In this document: positions 1 through 8,692 of the stretch, in pieces
Layout of the letters: every line of letters begins with the position of its first letter
Numbering within the stretch: the first letter of the stretch is position 1
Assembly: GCA_001805125.1 (NCBI GenBank)
Contig: MHEF01000143.1
Coordinates: forward strand, 1 to 26,083
Direction: 5' to 3'
DNA from: Nitrospirae bacterium RBG_13_39_12
GTDB lineage: Bacteria > Nitrospirota > Thermodesulfovibrionia > Thermodesulfovibrionales > SM23-35
DNA: 26,083 nt
The notes under the pieces: generated by a model
What the model was told of the DNA's origin: nothing
The model's database searches: none
Seen by the model: only the letters and a program-made list of their open reading frames with translations
Made by a program: the position numbers and the translations under genes

Positions 1-64
1 TAAAATATTCTTACACTTTTTAAATTGAATATCAATAAAACTGATTATAAAAGGCCGTTAATCT

Positions 65-96
65 TACAAAATTGTTTTTTACTTGACAAAATTGTC
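65..96. promoter_or_regulatory. Tandem ACAAAATTGT operators upstream of glutamate synthase operon
   Basis: Two exact copies of the palindrome ACAAAATTGT lie at 66-75 and 86-95. The second extends to a 12-base perfect palindrome with its flanking G and C. Their centres are 20 bp apart, about two helical turns. The TGT ending the first copy and the ACA opening the second are separated by exactly ten bases, which equals the classical NifA upstream activator pattern TGT-N10-ACA, although this spacing is not kept at the other operator pairs. The nearest gene starts at 196 and its operon ends with a NifA-like activator, so autoregulation is inferred. Confidence 0.7.
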
Positions 97-195
97 TTAA
101 TTAATTATTCTATACATACGGTAACCGTTTGCCGTTGTATTTTTTGATAACTTTTTTAAATAAACAGGGTAATTTGGATTTTTGAGGTAAATAAA

Positions 196-1305
196 ATGTG
201 CAGACTCGCCGCTATTACATCGAGCAAATATTTCTCTCCGCTGGAGAATGTTATGGCACTTGAAACAATGAAAGAGGGACATGATGGCTCGGGTCTCGGT
301 CTTACAATGAAGGACCTCGGAGGCCATTTTGAAGAACTTAAGGAATATCCCATTCTCTCGGGGATATGTTCTAAAGAAGGCGCTAAAACACTGGATGATT
401 TTATGGATAAAGCTGGTTTTAAACTTATCGATGTATGGGCCCCAAAGATAAAACAGTTAAAGGGGATAACCCCTCGCGATCATTATTTTGCAAGAATATA
501 TGATTATCCTAAGTCATATCAAAGCAAACCAATGAAAGAGAAAGAACATCTCCTTATGAACATACGCCTCACATTGAGAAAGATTGGTGAGCCAGATGAA
601 TCAATCTTTGCTTTTTCATTCTACCCAGATGTGATTACTCTGAAAGAGGTTGGAGATCCACTTCAGCTTGCTGAATTTTTCGGGCTTGACAAGGTCCACT
701 TGAAGGCAAAGGTCATATTTGCACAGGGCAGACAAAATACAAATTATGCAATCTATTTATATGCCTGTCATCCTTTTTTTATTCAGGGATATTGCTCTAT
801 GACAAATGGAGAGAATACAGCATTTGTTCCAATAAGAGAATTCTTAATGAGCAGGGGCTTCCCAGGATATATAGGCTATAACAGTGACAGCGAGGTTTTT
901 ACACATATACTACACTATTCTGTCCGTCAGCTTGGTTTGCCTTTGACATATTATAAGGATGTCATAACACCACTTAAAGATAAAGAAATTCATACAAGGG
1001 AAGACAGAGACGTTTTAAGACTTCTGAAACAGTCCCTAAGACCTCTCTGTATAGATGGTCCAAATGTTGTTATTGGATTTACCCCAGATGGTACGTGTTT
1101 CATGGTACACGATTCAAAGAAACTTCGTCCCGGTGTTGTTGGCGGAGTAGAAGGCAAATATGCATTGATGTCTGAGGAATGCGGACTCGACAGCATCATC
1201 CCTAAAAGAAACAAGTCAGAGGATATATTTCCTATGAAATATGACATGGTAATCGTCAAACCTCAGGCAGAGGAGGTAAAGGTATGGAGCCAGCTACAAA
1301 ATTAG
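196..1305 (+). CDS. Split glutamate synthase, class II glutamine amidotransferase subunit
   Basis: This 369-residue protein begins MCRLAAI, so removal of the initiator Met would expose Cys2 as the N-terminal nucleophile typical of class II (Ntn) glutamine amidotransferases. The segment HDGSGLGL at about residues 29-36 fits the conserved glutamine-binding region of the family. It should hydrolyse glutamine and supply ammonia to the FMN synthase subunit encoded next. In ordinary bacterial GltB this domain is the N-terminal third of one large polypeptide; here it is a separate gene, as in archaeal-type glutamate synthases. The start is supported by GAGG about nine bases upstream. Its 3' end overlaps the next gene by 22 bases, suggesting translational coupling. 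It is the first gene of the operon behind the operators at 65-96. Function is confident by family; subunit partnership is inferred from gene order. Confidence 0.88.
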   Translation: MCRLAAITSSKYFSPLENVMALETMKEGHDGSGLGLTMKDLGGHFEELKEYPILSGICSKEGAKTLDDFMDKAGFKLIDVWAPKIKQLKGITPRDHYFARIYDYPKSYQSKPMKEKEHLLMNIRLTLRKIGEPDESIFAFSFYPDVITLKEVGDPLQLAEFFGLDKVHLKAKVIFAQGRQNTNYAIYLYACHPFFIQGYCSMTNGENTAFVPIREFLMSRGFPGYIGYNSDSEVFTHILHYSVRQLGLPLTYYKDVITPLKDKEIHTREDRDVLRLLKQSLRPLCIDGPNVVIGFTPDGTCFMVHDSKKLRPGVVGGVEGKYALMSEECGLDSIIPKRNKSEDIFPMKYDMVIVKPQAEEVKVWSQLQN

Positions 1306-2945
1306 ACTATAATCATCAGCTTTCACTAAAGGAACTTCCGTATATTATCCGATGGAGAGATGACAGATGCACACGATGTGGCAGATGTACTGCAGTCTGC
1401 CCAATAAAAGCGATTGAACCGACTGTCAAGGTTCAGAGAATGGTTATGTCAGAAGGACCTATGCCAACCCCTAAAGCTGTGAGAAATATTGTCCATGTCA
1501 TTGAACAGGTAACAGATATAAACAGGTATTGTACAGGTTGTGGAACATGCACCCTTGTATGTCCAAATGATGCAATAGAGCCTGAATATAACCCCAATAA
1601 TAAATTTCTGCATTTCAAAAATAGAGGTGGAGAAAGTTATAGAAGAGGCGGCAGGAGAAACGATCCCTCTATATCAACTCTCGACAGACTCAAATTCACA
1701 AGAATATCTATGCTAACAGACCCTGCTTTAGATGCAGGAAGACATGAGTTCCGTATCAGAACCCTTCTGGGGAGAATCTTACCACCTGAGGAACTGCCTT
1801 TGAAAAAAACCAATGGTAAACTTATCATTGACAGAGAAAATGGTAATTTTATTCCACCCGTGCGTGAAATTTTTCCAATAATGATCGGTAGCATGTCCAT
1901 GGGTGCGCTTTCACCCTCCATGTGGGAAGGACTTGCTATGGGTGTTGCATATCTGAATGAAATCGACGGTCTTCCTGTCGTAATGTGTACAGGGGAAGGC
2001 GGAGTGCCGCCAAGACTCCTGAAATCACGATATCTCAGATACATTATACTCCAGATTGCTTCTGGTTATTTTGGCTGGGACGAAATTATTCATTCGATAC
2101 CCTATATGGTTGAAGATCCTGCTGGAATTGAAATTAAATATGGACAGGGAGCAAAGCCAGGGGATGGTGGCCTATTGATGGCTCAGAAGGTTCTTAAACT
2201 CATTGCAGGCATTCGCGGCGTACCACAGTTTGTTGATCTTGCATCACCCCCAACTCATCAAACTAAGTATTCAATCGAGGAAGCAGTTGCAAAGATGATT
2301 CAATCCATGTCAATGGCATGGGGGTTCAGGGTTCCTGTTTATCCGAAAATCTCCGGGACAAAAACAGCTCGAGCGGTTTTAAATAATCTTGCGAGAAATC
2401 CCTATGCTGCAGCGCTTTCTATTGATGGTGAAGATGGTGGTACCGGCGCTGCTTACAATGTATCTATTGATAAAATGGGGCATCCGATAGCATCAAACAT
2501 CAGGGAATGCTATCTTGACCTCGTAAAACAGGGAAAGCAGAATGAACTTCCTCTTATCGCAGCTGGCGGTGTTGGTAAAAAAGGCAATCTAGCAGCAAAT
2601 GCTGCAGCACTGATAATGCTCGGCGCCTCAGCAGTATCAGTTGGCAAATATATCATGCAGGCAACAGCAAATTGTTTCGGCGATGAATACAATCGTTGTA
2701 ACCTATGTAATACAGGCAAGTGTCCAAGGGGGATAACAACACAGGATCCAACACTTTACAGAAGACTTGATTCTGATAAGGTTGCAGAACGTTTGGTAGA
2801 GGTCTTCAGATCAGCAAATGTTGAGCTGAAGAAGATTTTCGCACCTATGGGCAGAAGTACAGAACTTCCTATCGGCATGTCTGACGGCTTGAGTATAGAT
2901 GATAAAGCAATGGCAGACAGGTTAGAGATAAGTTATGCGTGTTAA
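1284..2945 (+). CDS. gltB: Glutamate synthase FMN domain protein with N-terminal 2x[4Fe-4S] ferredoxin
   Basis: This 553-residue protein is the synthase core that transfers ammonia to 2-oxoglutarate. Residues 29-39 and 83-93 carry two CxxCxxCxxxCP [4Fe-4S] motifs, a ferredoxin module absent from standard GltB. The rest is the FMN-binding TIM-barrel glutamate synthase domain, with GEDGGTGAA and the glycine-rich AAGGVGKKGN phosphate-binding stretch. Cys472, Cys475 and Cys480 (CNLCNTGKC) match the family's [3Fe-4S] ligands. A GGAGGT Shine-Dalgarno sits inside the 3' end of the preceding gene and decides the start. Its stop codon overlaps the start of the next gene by 11 bases. The N-terminal ferredoxin suggests electrons pass through iron-sulfur clusters from the reductase-ferredoxin subunit downstream, or possibly from free ferredoxin; the true electron donor cannot be read from sequence. 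Confidence 0.93.
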   Translation: MEPATKLDYNHQLSLKELPYIIRWRDDRCTRCGRCTAVCPIKAIEPTVKVQRMVMSEGPMPTPKAVRNIVHVIEQVTDINRYCTGCGTCTLVCPNDAIEPEYNPNNKFLHFKNRGGESYRRGGRRNDPSISTLDRLKFTRISMLTDPALDAGRHEFRIRTLLGRILPPEELPLKKTNGKLIIDRENGNFIPPVREIFPIMIGSMSMGALSPSMWEGLAMGVAYLNEIDGLPVVMCTGEGGVPPRLLKSRYLRYIILQIASGYFGWDEIIHSIPYMVEDPAGIEIKYGQGAKPGDGGLLMAQKVLKLIAGIRGVPQFVDLASPPTHQTKYSIEEAVAKMIQSMSMAWGFRVPVYPKISGTKTARAVLNNLARNPYAAALSIDGEDGGTGAAYNVSIDKMGHPIASNIRECYLDLVKQGKQNELPLIAAGGVGKKGNLAANAAALIMLGASAVSVGKYIMQATANCFGDEYNRCNLCNTGKCPRGITTQDPTLYRRLDSDKVAERLVEVFRSANVELKKIFAPMGRSTELPIGMSDGLSIDDKAMADRLEISYAC

Positions 2946-5304
2946 AAAGAATAAAGAACAAATTATAAAAACAAAAAATGGAAAAGTTGTCACTATACAC
3001 GGCAATGTAAACGGCAACAGAATACCATCGCGTATACTGGAAGAGCAAATCCAGCAAGTAGTCAGCGAAGGTGCACGGGAACTTTATATCATAGCTGATG
3101 GACAGCATGGTATTGGTGGAAGAATCTGGCCGAGGGAAGACACTATAAAAATTACCATCGATGGCCCGGTTGGTCAGAGGCTTGGAAGCATGGGGTTCCC
3201 AGGCACTGAAATTATTGTAAGGGGAAGTACATCTGACGATATTGGCTGGATAAACTGCGGCGCTAAGATAACTGTTTTAGGTGATGTTACAAATGGGGCT
3301 TTCAATGCTGCAGCCCAGGGAATTCTTTATGTTCAGGGTAGCGGTGGTGCACGATGCGATACCATGACAAAGCATAATCCGAGATTTGATCCTCCACAGT
3401 CCTGGTATTTCAGGAATGTCGGAGATTCATTTGCAGAATTCAAGGCAGGCGGCATCTCTGTGGTTTGCGGCATTCATCCAAGAAACCCTGACGATATCCT
3501 CGGATACCGTCCCTGTGTCGGGATGGTAGGCGGAACAATTTATTTCAGAGGCCCGGTTAAGGAATACAGTGAGAGAGACGTTAAACTTCTTGACCTTTCC
3601 CCTCAGGATTGGGAATGGCTCACCGTAAATATGAAATCTTATCTTGAAGCTATTGACAGACTCTCATACTACGACGAACTGACCCGCGCATCAGACGAAT
3701 GGAAAAAATTCATTGCATATACCCCTCAAGAAAAAAGAGCAAGAAGATGGTTCAAGATCTCTACCTCTGACTTCAGAAAGAACTACTGGTACAAAGAAAT
3801 CGGAGAAGGTGGCATATTCGCACCATATATTGATCACGAACTTACTATATTGCCTTATATTACAACAGGAAAAGACAGAAGGAATAAACCAGTTTGGGCA
3901 AATGAAAAATATTCACCACCTTGTGAATATAACTGCCCGACACATATCCCATCTCATAAAAGGGCTGCTCTCATAAGACAGGGTAAACTCAAAGATGCTC
4001 TTGAGCTGGTCTTACAATATAGTCCCTTACCAGCAAGTGTATGCGGACAGATATGCCCTAACCTCTGCATGCAAAGCTGTACAAGAGGTCAGTTTGATAA
4101 ACCATTGCATATAGACAAAATGGGAAGGCTCGCTTTGGATCTTCCTGCACCAAAGAAGGCTGAACCAACAGGACATACCATTGCGGTTATTGGTGGAGGG
4201 CCTGCTGGATTGAGCGCTGCATGGCAACTTGGTTTAAAAGGGCATACTGTTGATCTTTATGAAGCAACAGACAAGCTTGGCGGAAAGCTCGAACTGTGTA
4301 TACCGAGGGAAAGACTGCCGCAGGAGTTACTAAAAAAAGAGCTCTCAAGATTCAAAGAAATAGGTGTCAATATTCATCTTAATACAAAAACCGACATGAA
4401 AAGTTTTGATGACATTTATAAAACCCATGAGATTATTGTCATTGCATGTGGTGCACATAAGCCAAGGATTTTCCCTTTCCCTGGATCTGATCATATAGTT
4501 TCAGCCTACGATTTTCTGAGAGGCATAAACATCGGCGAAGCACCTGACCTGAACGGTAAGAAGGTTGTCATCATAGGCGCTGGAAATGTAGGAATGGATG
4601 TAGCCTCGCAGGCATACAACTGCGGAGCTGAATCAGTTATCGCAGTGGATATTCAGAAACCAGCAGCATTTGGGAAAGAAATGGAAATTGCAAAAACAAA
4701 GGGCACTCAAATAGTCTGGCCTAAATTCACTGAACGATACGACAATAACGAAAAGAAACTGTATTTCAAAGATGGTTCTTCACTTGAAGGTGACTTCGTT
4801 ATCATGTCCGTAGGTGATGTGCCTTTACTCGATTTCTTACCACCTACCATCCACACTGAAAGAGGCTGGATAGCGGTGAATGAGATCGGACAAACATCCG
4901 ATGTAAAGGTCTTTGCTATTGGTGATGCTACACGATTAGGTCTTGTAACACATGCTATTGGACAAGGTAGGATTACTGCAGATACTATCCACAATCAGCT
5001 TATGCATGCAGCCCGTTGGCCTGAAATAAAACAGGTTATCCCATATGAGAGGATAAAGACAGCGTACTATGAAGCTTGCAGTGGTGATTTTACACCTGAA
5101 AAAGAGGCAGAAAAGTGCATGTCCTGCGGTACATGTCGCGACTGTCATATGTGTGAAACAACATGTTACTGGGGTGCCATAAGCAGGATCGAACATGAAG
5201 ACGGTTCGTATGAGTACACAGTTGATGATGATAAATGCATAGGGTGCGGGTTCTGTGCCGGTATCTGCCCATGCGGAGTTTGGGAGATGATAGAGAATAT
5301 ATAA
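2935..5304 (+). CDS. gltD: Glutamate synthase GXGXG domain fused to GltD-type reductase and ferredoxin
   Basis: This 789-residue fusion has three parts. Residues about 20-240 form the GXGXG beta-helix domain, normally the C-terminal domain of GltB. From about 325 there is a GltD-like module: a Cys-rich double-cluster domain (CEYNC near 329, CGQICPNLCMQSC near 368), an FAD-binding GGGPAG near 418 and a second nucleotide-binding GAGNVG near 547, followed by the GD motif (AIGDATRLG) that closes the FAD site. From about 727 to the end two more Cys-rich [4Fe-4S] motifs appear (CMSCGTC, then CIGCGFC). It should take electrons from NAD(P)H and route them to the FMN subunit, while its GXGXG domain completes the synthase. 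The start overlaps the previous gene, indicating coupled translation. NADH versus NADPH preference is not assignable here. Confidence 0.92.
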   Translation: MRVKKNKEQIIKTKNGKVVTIHGNVNGNRIPSRILEEQIQQVVSEGARELYIIADGQHGIGGRIWPREDTIKITIDGPVGQRLGSMGFPGTEIIVRGSTSDDIGWINCGAKITVLGDVTNGAFNAAAQGILYVQGSGGARCDTMTKHNPRFDPPQSWYFRNVGDSFAEFKAGGISVVCGIHPRNPDDILGYRPCVGMVGGTIYFRGPVKEYSERDVKLLDLSPQDWEWLTVNMKSYLEAIDRLSYYDELTRASDEWKKFIAYTPQEKRARRWFKISTSDFRKNYWYKEIGEGGIFAPYIDHELTILPYITTGKDRRNKPVWANEKYSPPCEYNCPTHIPSHKRAALIRQGKLKDALELVLQYSPLPASVCGQICPNLCMQSCTRGQFDKPLHIDKMGRLALDLPAPKKAEPTGHTIAVIGGGPAGLSAAWQLGLKGHTVDLYEATDKLGGKLELCIPRERLPQELLKKELSRFKEIGVNIHLNTKTDMKSFDDIYKTHEIIVIACGAHKPRIFPFPGSDHIVSAYDFLRGINIGEAPDLNGKKVVIIGAGNVGMDVASQAYNCGAESVIAVDIQKPAAFGKEMEIAKTKGTQIVWPKFTERYDNNEKKLYFKDGSSLEGDFVIMSVGDVPLLDFLPPTIHTERGWIAVNEIGQTSDVKVFAIGDATRLGLVTHAIGQGRITADTIHNQLMHAARWPEIKQVIPYERIKTAYYEACSGDFTPEKEAEKCMSCGTCRDCHMCETTCYWGAISRIEHEDGSYEYTVDDDKCIGCGFCAGICPCGVWEMIENI

Positions 5305-5330
5305 AAAAAATTGTATTTAAGCATAATTCT

Positions 5331-6851
5331 ATGAACAAAACCCTTATACGAGAAAATCGTATCCTTTCAGCCCTTCTTGAGGTCAGTAAAGTCCTGAACT
5401 CGTCTTTTGACCTCGAAAAGAACCTCTCACGTGTTATGCGTGTGCTTGGAGACTTTCTTGAGATGGAAAGGGGCTCCGTATTTCTCCTTGACCATAGTCC
5501 AAAAGAACTTAGAATAGTTGCTGCTCATGGACTTACCAAAGAGCAGATAGAAAGGGGGAAATACAGAATCGGGGAGGGTATTGTTGGCAGGGTTCTGGAA
5601 AAAGGTTCTCCAATGGTTATACCTAATGTCGGGGATGAGCCATTATTTCTTAATAAAACAGGTTCCAGGATTGGGAAAAACGGGATTTCTTTCTTGTGTG
5701 TTCCCATCAATTTCAAAGGACAATCCATTGGTGTCATGAGTGTTGACAGAATTTTTAAAGACAAGGCAATAACAGTTGACGAAGATATCAGGGTATTAGA
5801 GATAATAGCATCTATTATTGCTCAGTATGTGATTCTCTGGAAACATTACATGGAGTCAGAACAGGAAAAGGAAAACTTAAGACGCGAACTTAAAGGCAGA
5901 TACGGTCTTCCAAATATAATCGGGAGTTCAGATAAAATGCAGGAGGTATTTGAGGCTGTTCATCGTGTAGCAAATTCAAAGGCAACTGTTCTTTTGTATG
6001 GTGAAAGTGGAACAGGGAAAGAGTTGATTGCAAAAGCCATTCATTATATGAGCCTGAGATCAAAACGCCCCTTTGTCAAATTCAACTGTGCTTCAATACC
6101 TGAAGGATTACTCGAGTCAGAGCTTTTCGGGCATGAGAAAGGAGCATTTACAGGTGCTATAACTGCAAGAAAGGGCAGATTTGAACTTGCAGATGAAGGG
6201 ACAATACTTCTTGACGAAGTTGGTGATCTACCTCTCAATTTACAACCAAAGATTTTACGTGTGTTACAGGAAAAAGAGTTTGAACGCGTTGGCGGAGAAA
6301 GAACAATAAAGGTTAACGTCAGACTCATTGCAGCAACAGGCAGGAATCTTGAAGAACTGGTCTCTAAAGGTAAATTCAGGGAAGACTTATACTACAGACT
6401 GAATGTAGTACCGATCTTTATGCCATCTCTCAGAGAAAGGAAAGAAGATATCCCTATTCTTGTAGAACATTTTCTTGAACGTTTCAATAATGAAAATAAG
6501 AAGAGTGTATCAATATCACCAGGGGCGCTTAGAATATTAGTTGATTATATCTGGCAGGGAAATGTCAGAGAGCTTGAAAATACTATTGAGAGGCTAGTTG
6601 TAATGTCAGGCAGTAGCGTCATCAACACTTCAGACTTGCCAATAAATTTGAAATTGCCTTCACACGAAGAGGTCTTGCAGAAAGAATCGTTAAAAGCAGG
6701 GATTGAAGACATCGAGAAAACCAGTATTCTCGATGCGCTTGAGAGAACTGGTTGGATTCAGACAAAAGCAGCAAGAGTGCTTGGGCTTACGCCGAGACAG
6801 ATAGGATATAAGATAAGCAAATATTCAATTAAGCCAACTAGACCTGTTTAA
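5331..6851 (+). CDS. NifA-like sigma54-dependent activator (GAF-AAA+-HTH)
   Basis: I start this protein at the ATG giving MNKTLIREN (506 residues); a longer in-frame reading would run back into the preceding gene, and no clear Shine-Dalgarno is visible for either start. A GAF sensor domain spans about 20-170. The AAA+ domain is fully intact: Walker A GESGTGKE (224-231), GAFTGA (271-276) that contacts sigma54, Walker B ILLDE, and arginine-finger residues R350 and R356 in FREDLYYRLN. The C-terminal Fis-type HTH (about 464-500) has the NifA-like helix TPRQIGYKI. Oxygen-sensitive NifA proteins have a Cys-rich linker; none is present here, so direct oxygen sensing is unlikely. It is only 26 bases behind gltD, so probably co-transcribed and controlled by the operators at 65-96. 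No nif genes are in view; a role as general nitrogen-assimilation activator is inferred. Confidence 0.9.
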   Translation: MNKTLIRENRILSALLEVSKVLNSSFDLEKNLSRVMRVLGDFLEMERGSVFLLDHSPKELRIVAAHGLTKEQIERGKYRIGEGIVGRVLEKGSPMVIPNVGDEPLFLNKTGSRIGKNGISFLCVPINFKGQSIGVMSVDRIFKDKAITVDEDIRVLEIIASIIAQYVILWKHYMESEQEKENLRRELKGRYGLPNIIGSSDKMQEVFEAVHRVANSKATVLLYGESGTGKELIAKAIHYMSLRSKRPFVKFNCASIPEGLLESELFGHEKGAFTGAITARKGRFELADEGTILLDEVGDLPLNLQPKILRVLQEKEFERVGGERTIKVNVRLIAATGRNLEELVSKGKFREDLYYRLNVVPIFMPSLRERKEDIPILVEHFLERFNNENKKSVSISPGALRILVDYIWQGNVRELENTIERLVVMSGSSVINTSDLPINLKLPSHEEVLQKESLKAGIEDIEKTSILDALERTGWIQTKAARVLGLTPRQIGYKISKYSIKPTRPV

Positions 6852-7194
6852 AGAGCCTTCATTTAGATCCAGCTTCGTTATTGCAAATAAATAGTCGAGA
6901 TTTAACTCTACGCTGAAGATGCAATTACTCAAAAAACATCAGTCTTAAATCAACCAGATAATAAAAACCTATAATTTGGGCTTTTTATATAGATATTATC
7001 TATTTGACTTATAGTTTTTATTTATTCGATTATTGAAAGGGTTTTAAAAATATAAAATGAATTTTTTAAAGATGTGTTTATTTATAAATTCGATAGGAAA
7101 ACTCTATCAATTTAGTTTTAAACATTGAAAATTACTATTGGATATAACAGATTTAAAATAGTTATTTTAAGAAAATACAAATCGTGAGGAATGT
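6852..7194. other. Intergenic stretch, no gene seen
   Basis: This 343-base AT-rich gap follows the NifA-like gene. I see no ORF with coding character, no ACAAAATTGT operator, no copy of the -24/-12-like promoter found elsewhere in the window, and no clear terminator hairpin. It should contain the yedF promoter, but none is convincing by eye. Confidence 0.5.
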
Positions 7195-7785
7195 ATGCTT
7201 ATTGATGCGAGAGGTTTTGGCTGCCCAAAACCTGTAGTAATGGCAGAAGAAGCATTGGCAAAGATAAATGAGGGCACCGTTGAGATACTCGTTGATAACG
7301 AGGCATCTGAAGCCAACATCAAAAGATTCGCCGCAAAGAATGGTTTTTTTGCAGAAACATTGAAGGAAGAAAACTACTGGCGCGTAAAGATAGCAAAAGG
7401 TTATGCCTGCAAAATTATCTCTGAAGAAGAAAAGCCTAAAAAAAACGAAAAAGACTTATTAATTATAATTGGATCAGATACCATTGGCAAAGAAGAAAAA
7501 CTCGGCAAGATTCTGATGAAGGGTGTTTTTGAAACAATGAAGGTAACAAAAGAACTTCCTCATACAATATTCTTTCTTAATACCGGAGTGAAGCTTACAA
7601 CGATAGACAATGAATTTATATCTCTAATAAAGGAATTTGAGGAAATGGGAGTAGAAATTTTTACCTGTGGAACATGTCTTAAGTATTTTAACCTTGAATC
7701 TGAATTAAAGATTGGCTTCAGGGGAACTACAAATCATATTGTAGAAGGGATGAAAGACTTCAAGAAGACAGTTTGGATTGGTTAA
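7195..7785 (+). CDS. yedF: Selenium-metabolism protein YedF (TusA-like plus DsrE-like)
   Basis: This 196-residue protein has an N-terminal TusA/SirA-like domain (about 1-70) with the conserved motif DARGFGCPKP, in which Cys10 is the sulfur- or selenium-carrying residue. A charged linker (about 77-86) leads to a DsrE/DsrF-like domain that holds CGTC at 158-161. This domain pair and length match the YedF family, named for its association with selenium metabolism genes. Its chemistry is thought to be persulfide or selenide handling, but the exact reaction is not established. A GAGGA Shine-Dalgarno precedes the ATG. It stands alone between the NifA-like operon and a helicase remnant; no selenocysteine genes are visible in the window. 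Confidence 0.85.
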   Translation: MLIDARGFGCPKPVVMAEEALAKINEGTVEILVDNEASEANIKRFAAKNGFFAETLKEENYWRVKIAKGYACKIISEEEKPKKNEKDLLIIIGSDTIGKEEKLGKILMKGVFETMKVTKELPHTIFFLNTGVKLTTIDNEFISLIKEFEEMGVEIFTCGTCLKYFNLESELKIGFRGTTNHIVEGMKDFKKTVWIG

Positions 7786-7873
7786 AGGAATTTCTAAATA
7801 TCGAGTTCATTGTAATGCTAAAGTATAACAATTTCTAAATAAAATATTTTTTTAAGAATTCGAATGCGAATAG

Positions 7874-8428
7874 TCAATCCCCTTTTTTTTGTCGTATGTC
7901 AAAGTTTTCTTCGCTACAATATTTCCTTATTGGAGACTCCTCCCAGATCACTTTTAAGAACTCATCAAGAGGCAATGTATCGAGGAAAACATTAAATATT
8001 TTCCTTAGTACATCATCTATCTCCTCAAGTGTCACCCCGATTGTTCCATCGATATCTCTATCGCTTTGATTCTGTAAAGCTCTAAGAAGAGCGAGGACAC
8101 TCAACAGCTCCTTTCTCTTAATATTATATTTTTCACCAATCACCTGATAAGGAATACCTGATGAAATGAATGCTTCCTTTAATATTTTTGCCTGGGAATT
8201 TGTCCTATAAATCACAGCGAAATCAGAGAAGGAGTGAGAATTTAGTAAAGGGGTGTCAGAGGGGACTATATTTTTCATCAATTGATAGTGGCTTGTACCG
8301 CCAATCCTTTCTTCTATCTACCTTACAATAATCTGTCCTTCAGATCGCTCATCGGGCACAGACATAACTGTTATGAGGACACCCCTTCCCTTTTTAGGGG
8401 TTACCTGTCTATCAATTCTTTTTGAGCT
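7874..8428 (-). pseudogene. UvrD/PcrA-type helicase remnant
   Basis: Read on the minus strand, this is an interior fragment of a superfamily 1 helicase. The recognisable core is FAVIYRTNSQAKILKEAF followed by GIPYQVIGEK and KRKELLSVLALLRAL, the domain-2 region of UvrD/PcrA/Rep proteins. Extending upstream in the same frame past a TAG at 8318-8320 gives VPDERSEGQIIVR before the stop and IEERIGGTSHYQL after it, both also helicase-like, so the TAG interrupts what was one reading frame. Walker A, Walker B and the rest of the C-terminal domain are missing. Only about 185 codons of a protein of usually more than 600 remain. I conclude it is a decaying relic. No mobile element ends are seen around it. 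The DNA between 8429 and 8578 shows no recognisable gene. Confidence 0.8.
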
Positions 8429-8578
8429 TTAATAAAGGTTCATCTGGCTTATATATTAGGTTATATTTCGTGAGATTATATCACACCCTAAATCATAAAG
8501 CCCTCCGGCGTTTAGGTGTCATGAAGACTTGCACTATCATTTGAGATTAACGCTTAAAAAGATTTCGTCTCTTCAATC

Positions 8579-8611
8579 AATACAAAATTGTATTAACCTA
8601 CAAAATTGTAG
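8579..8611. promoter_or_regulatory. Tandem ACAAAATTGT operators upstream of HTH-porin-amtB-glnK operon
   Basis: Exact copies of ACAAAATTGT lie at 8582-8591 and 8600-8609, centres 18 bp apart. The first extends to a 16-base perfect palindrome (8579-8594) and the second to a 14-base one (8598-8611). They end about 45 bases upstream of the promoter-like element at 8655, a short but workable distance for an enhancer-type activator site. Confidence 0.75.
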
Positions 8612-8654
8612 TACAAGCACACATTAAAATCCTTAATAATCAACAACTTTAGTA

Positions 8655-8670
8655 TGGCATGGTTTTAGAT
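8655..8670 (+). promoter_or_regulatory. -24/-12-like promoter, copy 1
   Basis: TGGCATGGTTTTAGAT shows GG at 8656-8657 and GA at 8668-8669 with the ten-base separation of sigma54 promoters (consensus TGGCACG-N4-TTGCW). The -24 half matches well, but the -12 half reads TAGAT in place of TTGCA. Near-identical elements occur at 11820 and 13761, and this copy shares further upstream bases (CAACAA) with the one at 13761. The predicted start site falls about 12-15 bases before the ATG at 8693. Confidence 0.6.
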
Positions 8671-8692
8671 ATATAAGATTCAAATATCAATT

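Noticed and set aside
119..133. GG...GC element (CGGTAACCGTTTGCC) upstream of the glutamate synthase operon as a sigma54 promoter
   Set aside because: The GG and GC are nine bases apart, one short of the strict ten, and it does not match the TAGAT-type elements at 8655, 11820 and 13761. The true promoter of this operon is not identified.
5235..5330. Upstream extension of the NifA-like protein into gltD
   Set aside because: The extra 32 residues overlap the conserved ferredoxin end of gltD in another frame and do not resemble activator N-termini; the ATG at 5331 gives the family length.
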